From the NCBI RefSeq assembly GCF_003463825.1, contig NZ_QSDY01000010.1, positions 1-48,365 of the forward strand: a stretch of 48,365 nt of DNA, read 5' to 3'. Within the stretch, counting starts at the first letter, position 1. Every line of letters starts with the position of its first letter. Source of the DNA: Veillonella sp. AM51-8BH (GTDB lineage Bacteria > Bacillota > Negativicutes > Veillonellales > Veillonellaceae). Positions 40,015 to 48,268 of the stretch are shown here, in pieces. The notes under the pieces were generated by a model that saw only the letters and a list, made by a program, of their open reading frames with translations, ran no database searches and was not told where the DNA came from. Made by a program: the position numbers and the translations under genes.

Positions 40015-41724
40015 ATGTTACTAGGTTTAGACGTAGGTGGTACTTTTACAGATGCGGTCATCATCGATGGCCATCGTGTAGTAGCATCTGCTAAAAGACG
40101 GACTACCAAAGATAATTTAATGCAAGGCATAGGCGAGGCCCTTGATGCAATTCTCCAACATTGTGCTACTTTAAATATTGATCAAGTTACGCTGTCTACT
40201 ACTGTTGTAACAAATACCATCGTGGAAGAGAAAGAACAAGTGGTAGACCTGTTTGTAGTAACGGGACCTGGCCGAAATGTGGACGATATATTCCCTGTAA
40301 ATCCTATCTATCTTCAAGGTTATACTGATCATAGAGGTATTGTGGTGGAACGTACACCTACAAATGCAGTTCGACATATAGCCGAAATGGTACAATCTCG
40401 CAGTGGCACAGATTTGGCTGCTGTATCTGCTAAATTTGGGGTACGGAATCCTCAAGAAGAATTATCTATAACAGAAGCATTGAAAGATAGATATAATACT
40501 ATCTCTAATGGCAGCTTATTAAGCGGCTCTTTGAATTTTCCACGTCGTACTATTAGTGCGTATTTTAATAGTGCTGTAACACCGGTATTTACAGTATTTA
40601 AGAAGAATGTAGAAGATGCGTTAAGCGTGCGAAACATTAAGGCTCCACTTCATATATTAAAGGCCGATGGAGGTTCTTTACCTATGGAACATATGGTGAG
40701 TAGACCAGTAGAGACCGCTTTTACAGGACCTGCGGCAACCGTATTGGGCTTATCTGCTCTTGGAGCTATTGGGAATGAACATACAGTTGCTTTAGATATT
40801 GGCGGTACCACTACAGATATTTCTTTGTGGAAACAAGGCAGACCGTTGATGACTAAAAGTGGTGTATCTATTCGTGAATACCCAAGTGCGGTACGCTCCT
40901 TTGCCGTTACCTCTGTTGGTATTGGCGGTGAATCTGTGGTTCGCGTTGTAGATGGTGAAATTACTGTCGGACCTGACCGGGTGGGCCCATCGGTAGCATT
41001 AGGAGGTGTAGAACCTACATTAGGGGATGCTCTCATCGTACTAGGGTATGCGAGCTACGGTGAGGTTGAATTAGCTGAACGAGCTATGGAGGTGTTGGCT
41101 AGTAGACTAACTGCTAGTGAAAAAGGAGATGCAGTTCAGACTCAACAACAATTAGCAGGTTCTGTAACTGCTTCTGACGTTGCTCATTCAATCGTAAATA
41201 AGGCGTTGCAAACAATTCAACGTGGAATCGATGAAGTGGTAAGGGCAGAAAATAAACGACCTATCTATGTAGTAGCGGATATTGTGAACCCCGATGTATT
41301 TGTACCTGCTCAAATCGTGGTAGTAGGTGGAACAGCGCCAAGCCTTGGACCTAGCATAGGTAAATATATGGATTTACCGATTACCATACCAGAAAATGCG
41401 GCGGTGGCGAATGCTATCGGAGCAGCATTAGCACTATCGACCATCGAACTCACTGTTCATGTTGATACAAAACGACGCTTACTCGTTATTCCTGAACTAG
41501 GGATTAAACAACAAACCTGTACGTTGAAGCGAGTAGAACAAGTGGTGGAACGAGCTAAAGAGGCCCTCAGTGAAGAAGCATTGCGTTTAGGTCTTGGTAA
41601 GGACCAAGATATAGAGGTCATTAGTATAGAAGATTTCCCTGTTGTTGAGGGCTGGCAATCGATGGAACGATTAATCACTGTAAAAGTACAATTAGCATCG
41701 GGGGTGAAACAGTATGTGGAATAA
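40015..41724 (+). CDS. Hydantoinase/oxoprolinase A-type protein (HyuA-like)
   Basis: The ATG at 40015 follows AGGAGGTCGT. The 569 residues begin MLLGLDVGGTFTDAVIIDG and contain a second nucleotide-binding signature (VALDIGGTTTDISLW near residue 262), the two halves of the actin-like ATPase fold in hydantoinase A and 5-oxoprolinase. VVTNTIVEEKEQ and ADGGSLPMEHMVSRP are also family marks. Known members cleave cyclic amides with ATP. The usual HyuB partner is absent. It overlaps the HDAC-like gene by 11 bases, so their products may act in one pathway. Confidence 0.9.
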   Translation: MLLGLDVGGTFTDAVIIDGHRVVASAKRRTTKDNLMQGIGEALDAILQHCATLNIDQVTLSTTVVTNTIVEEKEQVVDLFVVTGPGRNVDDIFPVNPIYLQGYTDHRGIVVERTPTNAVRHIAEMVQSRSGTDLAAVSAKFGVRNPQEELSITEALKDRYNTISNGSLLSGSLNFPRRTISAYFNSAVTPVFTVFKKNVEDALSVRNIKAPLHILKADGGSLPMEHMVSRPVETAFTGPAATVLGLSALGAIGNEHTVALDIGGTTTDISLWKQGRPLMTKSGVSIREYPSAVRSFAVTSVGIGGESVVRVVDGEITVGPDRVGPSVALGGVEPTLGDALIVLGYASYGEVELAERAMEVLASRLTASEKGDAVQTQQQLAGSVTASDVAHSIVNKALQTIQRGIDEVVRAENKRPIYVVADIVNPDVFVPAQIVVVGGTAPSLGPSIGKYMDLPITIPENAAVANAIGAALALSTIELTVHVDTKRRLLVIPELGIKQQTCTLKRVEQVVERAKEALSEEALRLGLGKDQDIEVISIEDFPVVEGWQSMERLITVKVQLASGVKQYVE

Positions 41725-43126
41725 AGGCTTATCCTATCGTGAGCGTCATGGACTTATTAGTACTCATAAAAATGTACATAATAAGTTAAATACTGACATA
41801 AATACATCAAATCATAGTTTAGGGCTTGTATTTTTCCCTGCTTTTGACTGGAAGATTTCTGAAACCCATCCAGAACGACAAGAGCGATTGCTGTATACTC
41901 GTGATCAAATCGTTGAGGAAGGCTTATTAGATATACCTAATATTGTGGAATATAATCCTATCGTGGCCGATTGGGATACCATAGAGCGCGTTCATGTGGG
42001 CGCTCCTGACTTAGAGTCCTGGGTAACGGAAGCACACCGTGTATCTGCAGGTGGTGCTATTGCTGCTGCTGATGCGGTTATGCGTGGTGAAGTAGATCGC
42101 GCTTTTGCATTAGTAAGACCGCCAGGGCATCATGCAATGGCCATGGTTCATGGTATACGTGGTTTCTGTACCATTAACATTGAAGCTGTCATGATTCAAC
42201 ATATGCGTCAAACCTATGGTATTAAACGGGTTGCTGTGGTGGATACAGACGTACATCATGGTGATGGCTCTCAAGATGTGTTCTACCATGATCCAGATAC
42301 ACTATACATTAGTTTTCACCAAGATGGACGGACCTTATATCCTGGCACAGGCTTTATGGATGAATTCGGTGGTCCACAGGCTATTGGTGGAAATATAGAT
42401 ATCCCATTGCCACCCGGCACTGGTGACGAAGGCTTGATGAAGGTTATGCGTGAGTTAGTATTGCCAATCATAGAAGAATTCAATCCAGACATAGTTATTA
42501 ATTCTGCAGGGCAAGATAATCACTTTAGCGATCCATTGGCTAATATGCAGGTAACTGCAAAGGGCTATGCTGAGCTTGTAGATTTATTGCAAGCAGATAT
42601 AGCTGTCTTAGAAGGTGGTTACTCTGTACAAGAAGCATTGCCATATGTAAATACTGGTATCATTTTATCTATGGCAGGCCTTGATTACAGCAAGGTCGTC
42701 GAACCTGCCTTTGACCCTGTTAAATATAAGCAAAGCCAAAATGTAACCGCTTATATTGATGACCTTATCGCTAAGTGGAAGGTGCAATGGGCTAATCGTC
42801 ATAAGATGGCCGAAGAGGAACGCGCCGGTGTGAGCGATATATGGTCGAACCGCTACAATGTGTACTATGATGAAACAGGTGTACAAGAGGAACGCCTTGA
42901 AAAGGTGCGTATGTACGAAAATAAAGTTGGATGGCATAGCGTACTTTCACATGGTCAATATGGACCCTATGGGCCACAAAGTGTTTATGCCATGTTCATT
43001 CCTTGGCAAGCCGATGAGGGAACTCGTCAAGATGCCATTACAGAGGCCAAACGGGCTAAAGCAGAAGGTGGTGCTAATCGCTATGTTGTAGTGGACCCAC
43101 TTGACGAAGGACAATACGAGGTATAG
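41714..43126 (+). CDS. HDAC-like deacetylase/amidohydrolase with extra C-terminal domain
   Basis: The ATG at 41714 overlaps the HyuA-like gene. The 470-residue protein has a class II-type histone-deacetylase core: RPPGHHAM (catalytic His pair), VDTDVHHGDGSQDVF (zinc Asp/His), INSAGQDNHFSDPLANMQ (zinc Asp) and EGGYS (catalytic Tyr). The last 100 residues (ERAGVSDIWSNRYN... to the end) are outside the usual fold and unrecognised. Bacterial members remove acetyl groups from polyamines, small amides or proteins. The HyuA neighbour favours an amide-degradation role; speD 2 kb away makes acetylpolyamine a candidate. Confidence 0.88.
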   Translation: MWNKGLSYRERHGLISTHKNVHNKLNTDINTSNHSLGLVFFPAFDWKISETHPERQERLLYTRDQIVEEGLLDIPNIVEYNPIVADWDTIERVHVGAPDLESWVTEAHRVSAGGAIAAADAVMRGEVDRAFALVRPPGHHAMAMVHGIRGFCTINIEAVMIQHMRQTYGIKRVAVVDTDVHHGDGSQDVFYHDPDTLYISFHQDGRTLYPGTGFMDEFGGPQAIGGNIDIPLPPGTGDEGLMKVMRELVLPIIEEFNPDIVINSAGQDNHFSDPLANMQVTAKGYAELVDLLQADIAVLEGGYSVQEALPYVNTGIILSMAGLDYSKVVEPAFDPVKYKQSQNVTAYIDDLIAKWKVQWANRHKMAEEERAGVSDIWSNRYNVYYDETGVQEERLEKVRMYENKVGWHSVLSHGQYGPYGPQSVYAMFIPWQADEGTRQDAITEAKRAKAEGGANRYVVVDPLDEGQYEV

Positions 43127-43227
43127 TGGTAGATTCTCAAAGTTGTGACTACTGGTAATGAACCATACTGTGTTAGAATTGGTAACTATAATCTGATTCG
43201 TAGTGATAAAAAATAGTTAAATTGTGA

Positions 43228-43268
43228 TATAATAAGAAAAGATAACGCCCCTTTGTGTAAGGGGCGTT
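43228..43268 (+). promoter_or_regulatory. rph promoter and 5' leader hairpin
   Basis: The -10 TGATATAAT (extended, TATAAT at 43228-43233) precedes a GC-rich hairpin AACGCCCCTT-TGTGT-AAGGGGCGTT (43244-43268). The hairpin starts only about 4 bases past the likely transcript start. The same TTGTGATATAATAAG promoter occurs near 31446 upstream of dat. Confidence 0.55.
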
Positions 43269-43300
43269 CTAATGTTTAGTTTTAGAATGGTGAGGTTCCT

Positions 43301-44056
43301 ATGCGCAGCGATAATAGAACAGCAGGTCAATTGCGACCTATTAAAATAACACGGAATTTTACAGAGTATGCAGAAGGTTCTGTACTCATTGAGTGCGGCA
43401 AGACTAAGGTTATCTGTACGGCTACTGTTGAGGATTCTGTGCCGCGTTGGCTCAAAGGTTCTGGACAAGGCTGGGTAACTGCGGAATACTCCTTGTTGCC
43501 ACGCTCTACGCAAACTCGCGTAAGCCGTGAGGCTGCAAAGGGTAAACAAACGGGCCGTACTGTAGAAATTCAACGCCTTATCGGTCGTGCATTACGCGCT
43601 GTTGTGGACCTTGAAGCATTAGGCGAACGTTCTATTACAATCGACTGCGATGTAATCCAAGCCGATGGTGGCACGCGTACAGCATCTATTACAGGTGCCT
43701 TTGTAGCCCTCGTTGATGCGGTGGACTTCACCTTTGGTGGAGCTGGCAAATTTCCGATTACTGACTTCTGCGTAGCTATTTCCGTAGGCATTGGCCCAGA
43801 CGGCCCTATTACAGATCTTTGCTACGAAGAGGATAGTGCGGCTATCGTAGATATGAATGTGGTACGCACAGGCTCTGGCAATATGGTTGAGGTACAAGGT
43901 ACAGGTGAACATGGTACCTTTAACCGTGATGAGCTTAATGCATTACTTGACTTAGCAGAGGCTGCTACCGATGAGCTCATGGCTAAACAACGTGAAGCAC
44001 TTGGCACGACAGCAGATAAAGTAGGTAAAGTATATCCTACAACTCCGGAGGTGTAA
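43301..44056 (+). CDS. rph: Ribonuclease PH
   Basis: A 251-residue phosphorolytic exoribonuclease: [30 protein letters not shown] at the start, the [43 protein letters not shown] core with phosphate-binding and catalytic Asp residues, and the C-terminal [13 protein letters not shown]. It trims tRNA 3' ends. It has its own promoter and forms an operon with rdgB and yfcE, a common Firmicute order. The SD is GGTGAGG. Confidence 0.96.
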   Translation: MRSDNRTAGQLRPIKITRNFTEYAEGSVLIECGKTKVICTATVEDSVPRWLKGSGQGWVTAEYSLLPRSTQTRVSREAAKGKQTGRTVEIQRLIGRALRAVVDLEALGERSITIDCDVIQADGGTRTASITGAFVALVDAVDFTFGGAGKFPITDFCVAISVGIGPDGPITDLCYEEDSAAIVDMNVVRTGSGNMVEVQGTGEHGTFNRDELNALLDLAEAATDELMAKQREALGTTADKVGKVYPTTPEV

Positions 44057-44057
44057 G

Positions 44058-44633
44058 ATGGAACAAATCGTATTAGCTACAGGCAATAAAGGAAAAATTC
44101 GTGAATTTTCCGAGGCTTTTTCCCATTTATCTATCGACTGTGTACCTGTAAAAGAGGTCATTACCGTTGAGGAACCAGAGGAAACAGGTACAACCTTTAT
44201 GGAGAACGCCCTTTTAAAGGCTCGCTACTACGCGAAGGCTACCAATCGTCCATGCCTTGCGGACGACTCTGGCATCACCGTAGATGCTCTCAATGGTGCT
44301 CCAGGCGTATATTCTGCGCGTTATGCAGGTCATCATGGTGATGATCAAGCTAATAATGAAAAATTAATTCGCGAATTGCAAGGTAAAAGCGACCGCACAG
44401 GTCATTATGTATGCGCCTTAGCTCTCGTATATCCTGATGGCCGTGAAGTGACGGCTGAAGGCTATTGTGATGGACTTGTTCAAGATGAGCCAAAAGGGGA
44501 CAATGGTTTTGGTTATGATCCATACTTCTATGTGCCTGAATTTGAAAAGACAATGGCAGAACTTAGCATTGAAGAAAAGGAAACCATCAGCCATCGTGGC
44601 CGTGCTTTACGCAAATTAATTAACAAGCTTTAA
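44058..44633 (+). CDS. rdgB: Non-canonical purine NTP pyrophosphatase (RdgB/HAM1)
   Basis: A 191-residue enzyme one base after rph. Motifs ATGNKGKIREF, TFMENALLKARYYA, PCLADDSGITVDALNGAPGVYSARYAG and DNGFGYDPYF define the HAM1 fold. It hydrolyses ITP, dITP and XTP to keep them out of nucleic acids. The ATG is inside the rph SD context GGAGGTGTAAG. Confidence 0.96.
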   Translation: MEQIVLATGNKGKIREFSEAFSHLSIDCVPVKEVITVEEPEETGTTFMENALLKARYYAKATNRPCLADDSGITVDALNGAPGVYSARYAGHHGDDQANNEKLIRELQGKSDRTGHYVCALALVYPDGREVTAEGYCDGLVQDEPKGDNGFGYDPYFYVPEFEKTMAELSIEEKETISHRGRALRKLINKL

Positions 44634-44640
44634 TATTTTC

Positions 44641-44678
44641 GAACTATATGGTATAGTTCATATAAATATGTAATATAA
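44641..44678 (+). promoter_or_regulatory. Palindrome and -10 upstream of yfcE
   Basis: GAACTATA-TGG-TATAGTTC (44641-44659) is a perfect inverted repeat 8 bases after rdgB, followed by a TATAAT near 44673. It may be a regulator site or a short hairpin before a separate yfcE promoter. Confidence 0.4.
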
Positions 44679-44699
44679 TAGTATTAGAGAACTTATAAA

Positions 44700-45196
44700 A
44701 TGAAACGAATTGGTATTTAAGTGATACCCATGGGTATCTAGATGATATAGATCTTGTCTTGGAGGCTACAGCAGACCAAGAAATTGATATGTGGCTTCAT
44801 GCTGGTGATTATGGTGATGATGCACGCTATATGCAGGAACATACTGATATTCCTGTGTATGCAGTGCGCGGTAATAATGACCTTGTACAGCCTCTTGAAC
44901 CGCGAGAACAGTTGATTCCTCTAGAGGATACCTATATTTACGTGACTCATGGTCATGAGGTATCATATTATAATCGAATACAAAAACTGATTGAGTTAGG
45001 CACTGATATGGGGGCGCGACTCATCGTGTCCGGTCATAGTCATCATCATGGTGAGGTTCGAGTTCGTGATGCGGTATTTGTGAATCCCGGCAGTATATCG
45101 TTGGCTCGTGACCGCTCAGGCGGTACATTTGCTATCGTTACCTACGATAATGGACAGTTTGATGTAGAGTTTGTGTATAAACAAGATATTGTTTAG
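44700..45196 (+). pseudogene. yfcE: YfcE/MJ0936-family metallophosphoesterase, -1 frameshift at the start
   Basis: From ATG 44700 (MKRIGI) a stop appears at 44718. One extra T gives MKRIGILSDTHGYLDD and 165 residues to 45196. The metal-binding blocks are SDTHG, HAGDYGDD, VRGNND, YVTHGHE and VSGHSHHHGEV, all intact. The family hydrolyses phosphodiesters in vitro; its biological substrate is uncertain. It is the third gene of the rph-rdgB group. Confidence 0.85.
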
Positions 45197-45205
45197 TTAT
45201 ATGGT

Positions 45206-45240
45206 GAAAGCTTTGAACCTCAATGGTTCGAAAAGCTTTC
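45206..45240 (+). other. Long hairpin of unclear role before speD
   Basis: GAAAGCTTT-GAACC (45206-45219) pairs with GGTTC and AAAGCTTTC (45225-45240) with a small bulge. An A-run follows, so it is not a standard plus-strand terminator. Confidence 0.4.
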
Positions 45241-45283
45241 AAAAAAATAGTAAGTCTATGCATGGAAAGGGTTATGACATATC

Positions 45284-46066
45284 ATGGATACACCAGTTAA
45301 AGCAAAGCCTAAAATGAAATTATATGGTTTTAATAATCTCACAAAGACATTGAGTTTTAATATTTATGATATTTGTTATACTCGTACAGAAGAAGAGAAA
45401 AAACAATACATTCAGTACATTGATGAAGTATACAATGCGGATCGTTTAACAGCTATCTTAACAGAGGTTAGCCATATTATTGGTGCTAACATCCTTAACG
45501 TAGCGAAACAAGACTACGACCCTCAAGGTGCGTCTGTTACGATTTTGATTTCTGAAGAGGAAATTGAAAAAGAAGATGTAGTCATGCATCTTGATAAATC
45601 TCACCTTACTGTACATACTTACCCTGAAAGCCATCCGCACAAAGGGATTAGTACATTCCGTGCAGATATTGAAGTGTCCACATGTGGTCAGATTTCTCCA
45701 CTTAAAGCACTTAACTATTTAATTCAAAGCTTTGATTCCGATATTCTTACATTGGACTACCATGTACGTGGCTTTACACGCGACGTATCTGGTAAGAAAA
45801 TCTATATTGATCATCGCATTAATTCCATCCAAAACTACATCAATGCAAAAACTCGCAACATGTACAATATGATTGATGTGAACGTATATCAAGAAAATAT
45901 TTTCCATACAAAAATGATGTTAAAAGAATTTGATCTAGATAACTACCTATTTGGTATTACTGAAGCGGAATTGAGCGAACGAGAAATCAAGCAAATTAAA
46001 CATCAATTAAAACAAGAAATGATGGAAATTTTCTATGGCCGTAATTTGCCATCTGTAAAAGCATAA
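45284..46066 (+). CDS. speD: S-adenosylmethionine decarboxylase proenzyme (class 1A, Escherichia coli type)
   Basis: The 260-residue protein matches SpeD over its length: [55 protein letters not shown] and the processing site [15 protein letters not shown], where the bond Lys105-Ser106 is cut and Ser106 becomes the pyruvoyl group. It supplies decarboxylated SAM for spermidine synthesis. Polyamines also decorate the cell wall of some Negativicutes. The ATG at 45284 has a distant SD; ATG 45314 is a possible shorter start. Confidence 0.95.
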   Translation: MDTPVKAKPKMKLYGFNNLTKTLSFNIYDICYTRTEEEKKQYIQYIDEVYNADRLTAILTEVSHIIGANILNVAKQDYDPQGASVTILISEEEIEKEDVVMHLDKSHLTVHTYPESHPHKGISTFRADIEVSTCGQISPLKALNYLIQSFDSDILTLDYHVRGFTRDVSGKKIYIDHRINSIQNYINAKTRNMYNMIDVNVYQENIFHTKMMLKEFDLDNYLFGITEAELSEREIKQIKHQLKQEMMEIFYGRNLPSVKA

Positions 46067-46126
46067 ATAAAATATATATTCTGTACGCTATGTGTCCTAT
46101 CGGATAATACGTATATAGTACTAAAG

Positions 46127-46160
46127 TAGATAAGTCGTATATGGCTTATCTATTTTTTAT
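46127..46160 (+). terminator. speD terminator
   Basis: TAGATAAG (46127-46134) pairs with CTTATCTA (46145-46152), then TTTTTTA. Confidence 0.75.
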
Positions 46161-46238
46161 TTTAATTATCATTTTTATTACTAAAATAGATTAATTGAAT
46201 TTAATTCTAAAATATTCGGAAAACTATATCGAAAAAAC

Positions 46239-46267
46239 TTGAATTGTTATATATCATTTTGTATAAT
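46239..46267 (+). promoter_or_regulatory. Sigma-70 promoter of the malic enzyme gene
   Basis: TTGAAT (46239-46244), 17-bp spacer, TATAAT (46262-46267), 67 bases before the ATG. Confidence 0.75.
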
Positions 46268-46334
46268 ACAATTAGTTAAAGGTATTAATTACCGACTCAA
46301 AAGAGTCCGAGTTTATCCACAAAGGAGAATTATT

Positions 46335-47540
46335 ATGGACGTACGTGAATTAGCTGTACAAAAAAAACGTGAATTAAAAGGTTTCCTTACTGTAGGAACA
46401 AAATATGAATTAAAAGACGCTCATGATTTATCTGTAGCTTACACACCAGGTGTAGCAGAACCATGCTTGCGTATTAAAGATAATGAAGCAGAATCCTTCG
46501 AATTAACTTGCCGTTCCAACATGGTTGCCGTTGTATCTGACGGTACTCGTGTACTTGGCCTTGGTGATATTGGTGCTGCAGCAGCATTGCCTGTAATGGA
46601 AGGTAAATCCTTATTGTTCAAAAAATTCGGCGATGTAGACTGCATTCCATTGGTTGTAGATACAAAAGATGCTGATACATTGATCAACACTGTAAAATTA
46701 TTGCAAAAAAACTTTGCTGGCATTAACTTGGAAGATATTTCTTCTCCTAAATGCTATGAAATCGAAAACCGTTTGAAAGAAGAATTGGAAATCCCTGTAT
46801 TCCATGATGACCAACACGGTACTGCAATCGCATGTTTGGCTGGTGTAAAAGGCGCTCTTCGTTTAGTTAAAAAAGATTTAGCTACTGCTAAAATCGTTGT
46901 AAACGGTGCTGGTGCTGCTGGTGCAAATATTGCACGTTTGTTATACCTTGCAGGCGCTCGTGATATTACATTGTTAGTATCTTCTGGTGTATTGCACAAA
47001 GATTACAAACGTCTTGACTCCTTGCAATCTGAATTGATCGATTTGCTTAAACTTGAAGAAAAACATGGTAACTTGGCTGAAAATGCTAAAGGTGCTGATA
47101 TTCTTCTTGGCGTATCCGCAGCAGGTGCTTTCACAAAAGAAATTTTGGAAAACTTGGCTGACGATGCAATCGTATTCGCAATGGCTAACCCTAACCCAGA
47201 AGCAACATATGCTGATATGAAAGCAGCTGGTATTCGTATCGCTGGTACAGGCCGTTCTGACGCTCCTAACCAAATCAACAACGTAGCAGTATTCCCAGGC
47301 GTATTCCGCGGCGCTATCGATGTTCGTGCATCTAAAATTACTGATGAAATGAAATTGGCTGCTGCTGACGCATTGGCTAACTTGATTCCGGACAGTGAAT
47401 TGAACGAAGAAAACGTAATGCCATCCGTATTCGATCCTCGTGTAGCTCCAGCTGTTGCTAAAGCAGTTGCTGAAGTTGCTGTAAAACAAGGTATTGCAAG
47501 AAATCCACAAGTAGTAGAAGACGGTAGCTACGAAGGTTAA
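46335..47540 (+). CDS. NAD(P)-dependent malic enzyme
   Basis: The start is ATG 46335, behind AAAGGAGAATTATT; upstream in-frame codons cover the promoter. The 401-residue protein is of the short bacterial ME type: LSVAYTPGVAEPCL (catalytic Tyr), GLGDIGAAAALPVMEGKSLLFKKFG, FHDDQHGTAIACLAG (metal Asp) and the Rossmann motif VVNGAGAAGANIARLL. It oxidatively decarboxylates malate to pyruvate, linking the C4-acid pathway to pyruvate. Cofactor choice (NAD or NADP) is not decided by sequence alone. It runs alone with a strong promoter and codon use suggesting high expression. Confidence 0.93.
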   Translation: MDVRELAVQKKRELKGFLTVGTKYELKDAHDLSVAYTPGVAEPCLRIKDNEAESFELTCRSNMVAVVSDGTRVLGLGDIGAAAALPVMEGKSLLFKKFGDVDCIPLVVDTKDADTLINTVKLLQKNFAGINLEDISSPKCYEIENRLKEELEIPVFHDDQHGTAIACLAGVKGALRLVKKDLATAKIVVNGAGAAGANIARLLYLAGARDITLLVSSGVLHKDYKRLDSLQSELIDLLKLEEKHGNLAENAKGADILLGVSAAGAFTKEILENLADDAIVFAMANPNPEATYADMKAAGIRIAGTGRSDAPNQINNVAVFPGVFRGAIDVRASKITDEMKLAAADALANLIPDSELNEENVMPSVFDPRVAPAVAKAVAEVAVKQGIARNPQVVEDGSYEG

Positions 47541-47594
47541 TCTATTTGCCTTAGAAGCATTAGCACAACCACAATAGAACTATAGAACAATATA

Positions 47595-47625
47595 ACATGC
47601 ACCTCGAAAGGGGTGCATGTTTTTG
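47595..47625 (+). terminator. Malic enzyme terminator
   Basis: ACATGCACC pairs with GGTGCATGT (47612-47620), followed by TTTTT. Confidence 0.85.
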
Positions 47626-47674
47626 AATATGAACTAATAAAATTTAAAAAATTAATGAAGTTGTAAAAAAGTAC

Positions 47675-47703
47675 TTGTCACTAATTTGTATCAATGATAT
47701 AAT
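47675..47703 (+). promoter_or_regulatory. Upstream tRNA promoter P1
   Basis: TTGTCA (47675-47680), 17-bp spacer, TATAAT (47698-47703). Confidence 0.65.
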
Positions 47704-47757
47704 AATTTTCGTTGCAGAGCGATACTCAACAGAGTAAAAACTCAGCAAGAGTAGTGG

Positions 47758-47786
47758 TTGACATCAACTACCAGGTTTGCTATAAT
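47758..47786 (+). promoter_or_regulatory. tRNA promoter P2, perfect sigma-70 consensus
   Basis: TTGACA (47758-47763), 17-bp spacer, TATAAT (47781-47786), 18 bases before tRNA-Pro. Confidence 0.88.
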
Positions 47787-47803
47787 TAGCAAGTAATTAA
47801 TGA

Positions 47804-47880
47804 CGGGGCATAGCGCAGTTTGGTAGCGCACCTGGCTTGGGACCAGGGGGTCGCAGGTTCGAATCCTGCTGCTCCGACCA
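47804..47880 (+). tRNA. tRNA-Pro (anticodon TGG)
   Basis: 77 nt including encoded ACCA. Acceptor CGGGGCA pairs with TGCTCCG; anticodon loop CTTGGGA; T-loop GTTCGAATC. Confidence 0.96.
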
Positions 47881-47891
47881 TTTTTTTATTT

Positions 47892-47965
47892 GCGGGTGTA
47901 GCTCAATGGTAGAGCCCCAGCCTTCCAAGCTGGTTGCGAGGGTTCGATTCCCTTCACCCGCTCCA
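47892..47965 (+). tRNA. tRNA-Gly (anticodon TCC)
   Basis: 74 nt. Acceptor GCGGGTG pairs with CACCCGC; anticodon loop CTTCCAA; T-loop GTTCGATTC; encoded TCCA end. Confidence 0.96.
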
Positions 47966-48012
47966 TTTTTTTTTGCCTTTTTTAGGGTAAACTAAAATAA
48001 AATAGAGCATAG

Positions 48013-48046
48013 TTGACGATATATAGTACATAATTTATACTATAAT
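48013..48046 (+). promoter_or_regulatory. tRNA-Arg promoter
   Basis: TTGACG (48013-48018), 17-bp spacer, TATACT (48036-48041); an overlapping TATAAT at 48041-48046 is the alternative -10. Confidence 0.6.
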
Positions 48047-48075
48047 AGATAATTGCATATATAGGTAATCCACAT

Positions 48076-48152
<77 letters not shown>

Positions 48153-48162
48153 AAGAAATAAG

Positions 48163-48192
48163 CGGATAGCTCGTAATGAGCTATCCGTTTTT
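48163..48192 (+). terminator. Terminator after tRNA-Arg
   Basis: CGGATAGCTC (48163-48172) pairs with GAGCTATCCG (48178-48187), then TTTTT. Confidence 0.88.
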
Positions 48193-48268
48193 GATATGGA
48201 TTTTAGTAGTTATTTTAGTAGTTTGGTTTATTATTAGTACAATTTATTTGTAATCAAATGAGGTGACT

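Noticed and set aside
43244..43268. Terminator of the HyuA-HDAC operon
   Set aside because: It lacks a T-run on the plus strand and lies after a good -10 box, so a 5' leader hairpin is more likely.
55..45196. Programmed -1 ribosomal frameshifting as a general mechanism
   Set aside because: No slippery heptamer plus downstream structure is shared by the eight sites, and several sit at start codons or in tRNA-modifying and house-keeping genes. Deletion errors explain them more simply.
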